Source of the DNA: Spirochaetaceae bacterium UBA4077
Lineage (GTDB): Bacteria > Spirochaetota > Spirochaetia > Treponematales > Rectinemataceae
NCBI GenBank assembly: GCA_002383375.1
Contig: DFYR01000052.1
Location: forward strand, 1-18,747
Direction: 5' to 3'
DNA length: 18,747 nucleotides
Positions 14,205 through 18,747 of this stretch are shown here, one piece after another (within the stretch, counting starts at the first letter, position 1; each line of letters starts with the position of its first letter). The translations under genes were made by a program, and so were the position numbers. The notes under the pieces were generated by a model. The model ran no database searches and was not told the origin of the DNA. It saw only the letters and a list, made by a program, of their open reading frames with translations.

Positions 14205-14813
14205 TCATATTCGTAGAAGGTACTGCCGCAGGGCCTGCCTCGTCGACTCAAAGGCGATGGAAGGCCAGGGTATGGAGGAGAATTCGATCCACTCCATTCC
14301 GGTGGACTCTTCGGGGTCGGGAGCAAGGCGATCGATATCTTTTTTATTGAGGTCGGCGATAAAAAACAGATCACAGGTCCAGTATTCGACGCCCTTGAAG
14401 GTATAGCGATTGGGGTAAGAGGCGAGAAAGCGGAGGTTCTCAGGCGCCCAGCCCAGTTCCTCCCGGCACTCCCGCTGCAGGGCTCTTTCGGCAGCTTCTC
14501 CGGGATCCACAAAGCCGCCGGGAAGTGCCAGGCATCCCCGTCGCGGCTCCTTCGCCCGGCGCAGGAAAAGACAGCTGCCGCCGGAATTCAGGATGAGGCC
14601 AGCGGCGGCGGCGACATTGTGGAAATATTCAAAACCGCAGGTACCGCAGCGCCAGAAGCGGCCGCTCCAGCCGATTCCGGTGCTGCCGCAGGAGGGACAG
14701 AAGCGGAAGAGCTCGCGAGGATCGCCCAGTTCAACAGCTTCTCTGGCAAACTTAGGACCGGCCGGGCTGCCGTTTTGCAGGTTCCGCGCTTCACTGATAG
14801 GCTCTTTTTTCAT
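14205..14813 (-). CDS. Nudix hydrolase with N-terminal zinc ribbon
   Basis: A 202-residue Nudix hydrolase. A zinc ribbon is formed by C39, C42, C56 and C59 (CPSCGS, then WRCGTCGF), followed by the catalytic domain with a perfect Nudix box from G100 to W122 (GFVDPGE, seven residues, RECREELGW). Such architectures cleave nucleoside diphosphates linked to another moiety, for example NADH, ADP-ribose or flavin-type substrates. Standing directly ahead of ribA it could hydrolyse a riboflavin pathway phosphate, but that is inference. The ATG at 14813 is chosen because the upstream in-frame sequence runs into uvrC and is not family-like. The -10-like TATACT ends 7 nt before it, with no Shine-Dalgarno sequence. 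Divergent from uvrC with a 17-bp gap. Confidence 0.9.
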   Translation of the reverse strand: MKKEPISEARNLQNGSPAGPKFAREAVELGDPRELFRFCPSCGSTGIGWSGRFWRCGTCGFEYFHNVAAAAGLILNSGGSCLFLRRAKEPRRGCLALPGGFVDPGEAAERALQRECREELGWAPENLRFLASYPNRYTFKGVEYWTCDLFFIADLNKKDIDRLAPDPEESTGMEWIEFSSIPWPSIAFESTRQALRQYLLRI

Positions 14814-14830
14814 ACTATAGAGTATAGAGC
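14814..14830. promoter_or_regulatory. Bidirectional 17-bp promoter between the Nudix gene and uvrC
   Basis: Only 17 bp separate two divergent start codons. The gap holds a hyphenated palindrome CTATA-GAG-TATAG (14815-14827). On the minus strand TATACT (14821-14826) lies 7 nt before the Nudix ATG. On the plus strand TAGAGT (14818-14823) lies 7 nt before the uvrC ATG. Neither gene has a ribosome binding site, so both mRNAs are predicted to be leaderless, and the -35 regions must lie inside the opposite gene. Confidence 0.5.
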
Positions 14831-16729
14831 ATGAGCGATATAAAAGACGAGGCCGCCAGAAACCCGGCAGCAGAGACTCCGGAGAGAAAACCACTCGTAA
14901 AAGACCTCCAGACACAGGAAAGTCCCGCGGCGCGGAACGCCCGCTTCAGAGCCCTGGTGCGCCAGGCGCCAGAATCGCCTGGGGTCTATGTGATGCGCGA
15001 CCAGACCGGGACGATTATCTATGTGGGCAAGGCCAAGGTGCTCAAAAACCGCCTCTTGTCATATTTTTCAGGCCGGAAAGACGTCAAGACAAGGCATTTG
15101 GTATCTCGGGTGGAATCGATCGAATGGATTCTCGCCGGGAGCGAGTACGACGCCCTGCTGATCGAGAACAATCTCATAAAAGAGCATAACCCCAAATACA
15201 ATATCAATTTGAAGGATGGGAAGACCTACCCGTCCATACGCATAACCGCGGAGGAGTACCCCAGGGTCTTCCGCACCAGGCGCATTATCGACGACGGATC
15301 TGAGTACTACGGACCCTTTCCTAGCGCCGAAATAATAGATATATACCTCGAATTGATAAAACGGCTTTTTCCCTTGCGGCGCTGCGTGACCATGCGGCAA
15401 AGGGAAAGTCCCTGCATGTACTACCACATCGGCCGCTGTCCCGGGCCCTGCGCGGGCAAGATTAGCCGGGAAGACTACATGGCTCGGGTCGAGCAGATCC
15501 GCAAACTCCTTTCCGGTGAGACCGCGGAACTGACGGCGGACCTCAAGGCAAAAATGGAAATGGCCGCCCAGGCCTTTCGCTTCGAGGAAGCCGCGCGGCT
15601 GAGGGACGCCATTCGGGCGGTGGAGCAATTCGTCGGCCGGAGTAATGCCCAGGATTTTGACACGAGCGCCAGGGATTACCTGGCCTGGCATTGCGACGGA
15701 GACCTGATTTCTTTTGTCGTCTTTTCTATGCGCGAGGGCAAGCTCAAAGGTCGGGACAGCTTTGTCTCGCCCCTCTATTCCGACGAGCCGGAGGCGCTGC
15801 AGAGCTTCTTGACCACCTATTACAGCGCTGAACGGTTGCCTCCTCCATCGATTTTCACCATGAAAAAGCTGGAGACCAGAACCCTGGTTAAATATTTTAA
15901 GACAGAGCTGGGCGCGAAGGTAAGGCTGGAGTGTCCCAAGGAGCAGCGTCATGCCGCCTCTATGAATTTGGCTGCCCAGAACGCCCGGGAGGAACTGATC
16001 AAGCGGCGCAGAGAACTGGGGGACAGGAACGCCCTGCTGGAGCTCAAGTCAGCTCTGGGACTTTCCAGCCTGCCGATCCGCATAGAAGGCTTCGACATAG
16101 CCCAGCTTTCGGGCAAGAACACCGTAGCCTCCCTGGTGAGTTTTAAAAACGGCATACCAGACAAGAAAAACTATCGCTATTTCCGGATTCGCAGCCTCCA
16201 GGGTTCGGTGGACGATTTCGGCGCCATCAGGGAGGCGGTTGCGCGGCGCTACACGAGGTTGATCAACGAGGAGGCCGAGCTGCCGGACCTGATCCTCGTC
16301 GACGGCGGAGCCGGCCAGGTCTCGGCTGCCGAAGAGGTCTTGAGGGAAATAGGCCTGGACTGCGACCTGGCCGGCCTGGCCAAGAAAAACGAGGAACTGT
16401 ATCTGCCCGACAGAGTAGCCCCCGTGGTTCTGCCTAAGGACTCCCCCGCCCTGCGCGTCCTGGTGGCGGTGCGGGACGAGACACACCGCTTTGCTACAGG
16501 CTTGTCCAGAAAGCTGCGGGAAAAGGACCTGCGTTTTTCTACCCTGAGTTCGGTAAAGGGCATCGGCGAGGCTCGGTCGAAAAAACTTATTAAGACCTTC
16601 GGTTCTCTGGAGGGAATTGCCGCCGCCGATATAGCCATGCTGGCCAAGACCGCAAGGATTTCCCAACAGACAGCCTTGTTGGTTAAGGAAACGGCGATCG
16701 CCGCCTATGGGCATAAAAGGAGCGGTTAA
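14831..16729 (+). CDS. uvrC: UvrABC system subunit C (excinuclease)
   Basis: A 632-residue UvrC, the dual-incision nuclease of nucleotide excision repair, acting with UvrB on damaged DNA in the cytosol. Domains in order: GIY-YIG nuclease (about 48-125; GVYVM at 51, YVGKA at 64); iron-sulfur cysteines C185, C195, C203 and C207, spaced like the cluster of E. coli UvrC; a UVR motif (about 234-268) that binds UvrB; an RNase H-like nuclease with D422 (EGFDIAQ), D491 (LVDGG) and H552 (DETHRFA); and a C-terminal helix-hairpin-helix pair (about 570-622). All catalytic residues are present. About 45 extra N-terminal residues precede the first domain. The ATG at 14831 lacks a Shine-Dalgarno sequence, consistent with a leaderless transcript. 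No uvrA or uvrB gene is nearby. Confidence 0.97.
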   Translation: MSDIKDEAARNPAAETPERKPLVKDLQTQESPAARNARFRALVRQAPESPGVYVMRDQTGTIIYVGKAKVLKNRLLSYFSGRKDVKTRHLVSRVESIEWILAGSEYDALLIENNLIKEHNPKYNINLKDGKTYPSIRITAEEYPRVFRTRRIIDDGSEYYGPFPSAEIIDIYLELIKRLFPLRRCVTMRQRESPCMYYHIGRCPGPCAGKISREDYMARVEQIRKLLSGETAELTADLKAKMEMAAQAFRFEEAARLRDAIRAVEQFVGRSNAQDFDTSARDYLAWHCDGDLISFVVFSMREGKLKGRDSFVSPLYSDEPEALQSFLTTYYSAERLPPPSIFTMKKLETRTLVKYFKTELGAKVRLECPKEQRHAASMNLAAQNAREELIKRRRELGDRNALLELKSALGLSSLPIRIEGFDIAQLSGKNTVASLVSFKNGIPDKKNYRYFRIRSLQGSVDDFGAIREAVARRYTRLINEEAELPDLILVDGGAGQVSAAEEVLREIGLDCDLAGLAKKNEELYLPDRVAPVVLPKDSPALRVLVAVRDETHRFATGLSRKLREKDLRFSTLSSVKGIGEARSKKLIKTFGSLEGIAAADIAMLAKTARISQQTALLVKETAIAAYGHKRSG

Positions 16730-16814
16730 AGGCAAAGAGCCGAGCCAATTTAAAAATTAGCCTGATTTTAAAAGCCGCAAAACTCAATAATCAACAACCG
16801 TGTAGCGAGCCGCT

Positions 16815-16854
16815 GGGTATGAACCCCGCGTGCGAATCAATCGCGGCATAACCC
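16815..16854. promoter_or_regulatory. Inverted repeat upstream of the dctP promoter, candidate operator
   Basis: GGGTATG (16815-16821) pairs with CATAACCC (16847-16854) with a single-base bulge, and inside it CCGCG (16826-16830) pairs with CGCGG (16842-16846). It ends 18 bp before the -35 box of the dctP promoter, a usual place for an activator. No T tract follows, so a terminator is less likely. No regulator gene is adjacent. Confidence 0.4.
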
Positions 16855-16872
16855 ATGAAAAGTGGAATAAAT

Positions 16873-16901
16873 TTGACACCCCCTCCACTCAATGCTAATA
16901 T
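16873..16901 (+). promoter_or_regulatory. Sigma-70-type promoter of the TRAP operon
   Basis: A perfect TTGACA (16873-16878), a 17-nt spacer and TAATAT (16896-16901). Transcription should begin near 16908, giving a leader of about 43 nt that contains GGAGG at 16941-16945. Confidence 0.7.
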
Positions 16902-16950
16902 TTCAATGGCTTTTGACAAATCTTCTAATCGTGTTTACATGGAGGCACAG

Positions 16951-17928
16951 ATGAAAAAACGCGCAGTGTTGATCCTTATCGTCCTCGTAGCAGCGGCCGG
17001 CATAGCCGGCGCCCAGGGCAAGACCTATCAGTTACGCACGTCGACCAACCTGGCCGGCACCGGAACTATCGGCAAGGGGCTCACCTACTTTGTCGATCTG
17101 GTGAATAAAAAAGCAGCAGGCAGGATCAAGGCCGTCGCTAATTATGGCGCTGAGCTTGGCAGCCAGGCCGAGCAGGTGGAAATGGCCCGAACAGGCTCCC
17201 TCGAGATGGTCGTGTCGGCTCCCGGCACGGGGCCTGGCACCTGGGTTCCCCAGCTGATGATGTTCGAGTTCCCCTTCCTGTTCAAGGATAATGATCACTA
17301 CCTTCGGGTTCTCAAGGGACTTGAAGGCGAAGTCAGCGCACTGGTGAAACCGTACGGATTTATCGCCACCGCCGGGCAGTCCATGGGCTCGCGCCACATG
17401 CTCACCAAGAAGCCTGTCACGAAGCTGGAAGACATGGCCAACCTCAAGATGCGCGGACCTAACGCCGTGTACATCAGCATGTTCAAGTCGCTGGGCGCGG
17501 CCGGCACGACGATGGACTGGAACGAAATATACTCGGCCATCCAGACCGGCGTCATCGACGGCATGGAAGCGTCGCCTTCAATGATCAACTCGATGAAATT
17601 CCAGGATGTGGCCAAGAACCTCACCATCACCGATCACATCATCGCCTGCGTGTACTATTTCTTCAACGAAAAATGGTACAACAGCCTGCCTGCGGATCTG
17701 CAGAAGATCGTCATGGATTGCGCCCAGGAAGCTGCCCAGTACCAAGCTAAGCTGGACGAAGACGACCAGGTAGCTTCACTTGAAAAGATGAAGGCCGCCG
17801 GCGTGGCTATCCACGAGCTCAAAGATAAGGCCAAGTGGGTGGAGGCCTGCAAGCCCATGCTCAACGAGTACAGGGCAAAAGGCAAAGCCTGGAACGATTT
17901 CATCGACAAGATGCTGGCTATCCAGTAA
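16951..17928 (+). CDS. dctP: TRAP transporter substrate-binding protein
   Basis: A 325-residue periplasmic solute receptor of the TRAP family, which hands an organic acid or similar ligand to the DctQM membrane part. The start at 16951 has GGAGG 5 nt upstream and yields a clean signal peptide (MKKRAVLILIVLVAAAGIAG, cut near AQG); an in-frame ATG at 16855 would bury the promoter and signal. The mature protein shows DctP hallmarks: AELGSQAEQVEMARTGSLEMV, FEFPFLFKDNDHYLRVL, R148 in GSRHMLTKKP, the ligand-carboxylate arginine R168 in LKMRGPN, and EIYSAIQTGVIDGMEASPS. The arginine suggests a carboxylate-bearing ligand, which cannot be named. First gene of dctPQM. Confidence 0.93.
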   Translation: MKKRAVLILIVLVAAAGIAGAQGKTYQLRTSTNLAGTGTIGKGLTYFVDLVNKKAAGRIKAVANYGAELGSQAEQVEMARTGSLEMVVSAPGTGPGTWVPQLMMFEFPFLFKDNDHYLRVLKGLEGEVSALVKPYGFIATAGQSMGSRHMLTKKPVTKLEDMANLKMRGPNAVYISMFKSLGAAGTTMDWNEIYSAIQTGVIDGMEASPSMINSMKFQDVAKNLTITDHIIACVYYFFNEKWYNSLPADLQKIVMDCAQEAAQYQAKLDEDDQVASLEKMKAAGVAIHELKDKAKWVEACKPMLNEYRAKGKAWNDFIDKMLAIQ

Positions 17929-17951
17929 GCGAACCGGATTTTTCGCGGACG

Positions 17952-17993
17952 GGAGGTCGTCCCTATTCTTCCCGGGACGATCTCCTTTTTTTT
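17952..17993 (+). terminator. Strong intrinsic terminator between dctP and dctQ
   Basis: A 12-bp stem with a single G-U pair (17952-17963 with 17974-17985), a 10-nt loop, and eight T residues at 17986-17993. It lies 23 bp past the dctP stop codon and just before the dctQ ribosome binding site. It probably ends most transcripts after dctP and protects the dctP mRNA 3' end, so the receptor is made in excess over the membrane subunits. Confidence 0.85.
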
Positions 17994-18008
17994 GTAGGAG
18001 ATCTATGC

Positions 18009-18509
18009 ATGGCCAGGAAATTCTATCTTCTGTTTGATCGCATCAGGACCATCATGATGGTGTCTGTGTCGGCTTTTACGATAATTCTCTGCTTCATCCA
18101 GATAATACTCAGGTATTTCACCTTTCTTTCGATGCGCCCCTTTGCCTGGGGCGACGAAGTGCTCCGGCTCTCGGCCATATGGGTAATCTTCCTCGGTCTC
18201 AGTGTCGGTATAAGAGAAGGTGCCCACTTTACGGTAGATCTCTTTCTCAACAAGATTAAATCGGAAAAAGCGAGACAGGGAGTCGACACCGTGATCGACG
18301 TCCTTGTGATGGGAGTATTAGCCCTCCTGGCCTACAAAGGCTTTTCCTATACTTTCACCAATACGATGAGCAGCCTGCAGAACATCCAGATTTCCATGGC
18401 CTGGTTCTACGCTTCCATCCCCGTCGGCTGCCTCTTCGGCATTATCGAGTATCTCTACAAGATATCATTCGGGAAAGACTACAAGACTAGAATGCTCGCG
18501 AAGCGATAA
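18009..18509 (+). CDS. dctQ: TRAP transporter small membrane subunit
   Basis: A 166-residue DctQ-type protein with four predicted membrane helices (about 13-35, 52-70, 93-112, 130-150). Family features are AWGDEVLRLSAIWVIFLG followed by GIREGAHFTVDLF, close to the usual pattern of a helix 2 end with a positive residue, histidine and VD. The start at 18009 follows AGGAG by 8 nt; an ATG 4 nt earlier is out of frame. It pairs with the large permease DctM to form the ion-coupled transport unit. It lies behind the terminator at 17952-17993, so its transcription depends on read-through unless a promoter is hidden in dctP. Confidence 0.92.
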   Translation: MARKFYLLFDRIRTIMMVSVSAFTIILCFIQIILRYFTFLSMRPFAWGDEVLRLSAIWVIFLGLSVGIREGAHFTVDLFLNKIKSEKARQGVDTVIDVLVMGVLALLAYKGFSYTFTNTMSSLQNIQISMAWFYASIPVGCLFGIIEYLYKISFGKDYKTRMLAKR

Positions 18510-18523
18510 GGAAGGAAACAGGC

Positions 18524-18747
18524 ATGTGGCAGATATGGCTCGTATTCGCAGTATTGCTGGCCTTTATTTTCGTTGGATTTCCCATCTATATGTCGATTAT
18601 TCTCACGACAGTGTCGTTCATGATAGGAATGAATCTCCCCCTCAACCTCGTCGTCATCAAGATGTTCGGGAGTGTTAATTCATTCTCGTTGATGGCGATC
18701 CCCTTTTTCATCATCGCCGGCAACATCATGGCCAAATCGGATATAAC
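18524..18747 (+). CDS. dctM: TRAP transporter large permease, partial (window end)
   Basis: The first 74 codons of a DctM-type large membrane subunit, cut by the window edge. The start ATG at 18524 is preceded by a GGAAGGA purine run and lies 14 bp after the dctQ stop codon. The visible protein has two hydrophobic helices (MWQIWLVFAVLLAFIFVGFP and a second around MSIILTTVSFMIG), then NSFSLMAIPFFIIAGNIM, which matches the LAIPLFILAG-type motif near the DctM N-terminus. It carries the transport pathway, probably sodium coupled. Only the start is seen, so completeness is unknown. Confidence 0.92.
   Translation, partial: MWQIWLVFAVLLAFIFVGFPIYMSIILTTVSFMIGMNLPLNLVVIKMFGSVNSFSLMAIPFFIIAGNIMAKSDI

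Larger units (their letters stand above)
16730..16950 (+). promoter_or_regulatory. Upstream region of the TRAP operon
   Basis: A 221-bp gap between uvrC and dctP. Its first part is AT-rich with imperfect inverted repeats (about 16748-16784) that might weakly end uvrC transcription. Then come an inverted repeat (16815-16854), a consensus-like promoter (16873-16901) and a second TTGACA (16913-16918) without a good -10 partner. No small gene is evident. Confidence 0.5.

Noticed and set aside
14189..14512. Upstream in-frame extension of ribA (108 codons)
   Set aside because: It lies within the Nudix gene in another frame, is Pro/Ser-rich, and the ATG at 14188 has a good GGGAG site.
15068..15952. 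Minus-strand open frame of 294 codons inside uvrC
   Set aside because: uvrC is complete and carries all catalytic residues; the antisense frame has no motif.
16748..16784. AT-rich inverted repeats after uvrC as an intrinsic terminator
   Set aside because: The stems are short, AT-rich and mismatched; I could not support a terminator call.
16855..16950. Upstream in-frame extension of dctP starting at 16855
   Set aside because: It would place 32 non-signal residues before a perfect signal peptide and would cover the promoter; the ATG at 16951 has GGAGG at proper spacing.

Overview
This is an 18.7 kb, moderately GC-rich stretch of bacterial chromosome. It is densely coded, with genes on both strands and no mobile element, RNA gene or CRISPR array that I can recognise. 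The gene content points to an anaerobic spirochaete, Treponema-like in a broad sense: a DUF3798 periplasmic protein, two lipoproteins (one with a relaxed lipobox), a membrane-anchored class III cyclase, a TRAP transporter, and a CBS-ATPase/DRTGG/PHP gene trio. This assignment rests on family knowledge and could not be tested here; an anaerobic Firmicute is the main alternative.

Layout. 1-258: non-coding GC-rich inverted repeats downstream of the first gene. 259-1473 (-): DUF3798 secreted binding protein. 1574-2848 (+): membrane-bound cyclase homologue lacking two key catalytic residues. 2954-3691 (+): unrecognised lipoprotein. 3744-5969 (-): three-gene operon of CBS-pair/histidine-kinase-like ATPase, DRTGG protein and PHP phosphoesterase; the same set occurs beside electron-bifurcating [FeFe]-hydrogenase genes in other anaerobes. 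6147-8596 (+): translationally coupled ABC exporter (ATPase and large permease). 8669-9109 (-): membrane-anchored Holliday-junction-resolvase-like nuclease. 9221-9640 (-): small Ala-rich lipoprotein. 9779-10627 (+): TIM-barrel sugar isomerase/epimerase-like protein. 10744-12747 (+): YgiQ-type radical SAM protein, overlapping 3' end to 3' end with an IMPACT/YigZ protein (12662-13324, -). 13484-14188 (-): GTP cyclohydrolase II. 14205-14813 (-): zinc-ribbon Nudix hydrolase, divergent from uvrC (14831-16729, +). 16951-18747 (+): TRAP transporter operon dctP-dctQ-dctM, with dctM cut by the window end.

Two patterns go beyond the gene list. First, about seven operon-leading genes have no Shine-Dalgarno sequence and instead carry a -10-like hexamer ending 6-8 nt before the start codon, which predicts leaderless mRNAs. 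Exported proteins and operon-internal genes mostly have clear SD sequences. Second, a strong intrinsic terminator lies between dctP and dctQ and probably sets the ratio of binding protein to membrane subunits. The window is mostly conventional. The best leads are the leaderless pattern, the altered cyclase, the hydrogenase-type regulatory trio without a visible hydrogenase, and a GTP cyclohydrolase II with an extra N-terminal cysteine cluster.
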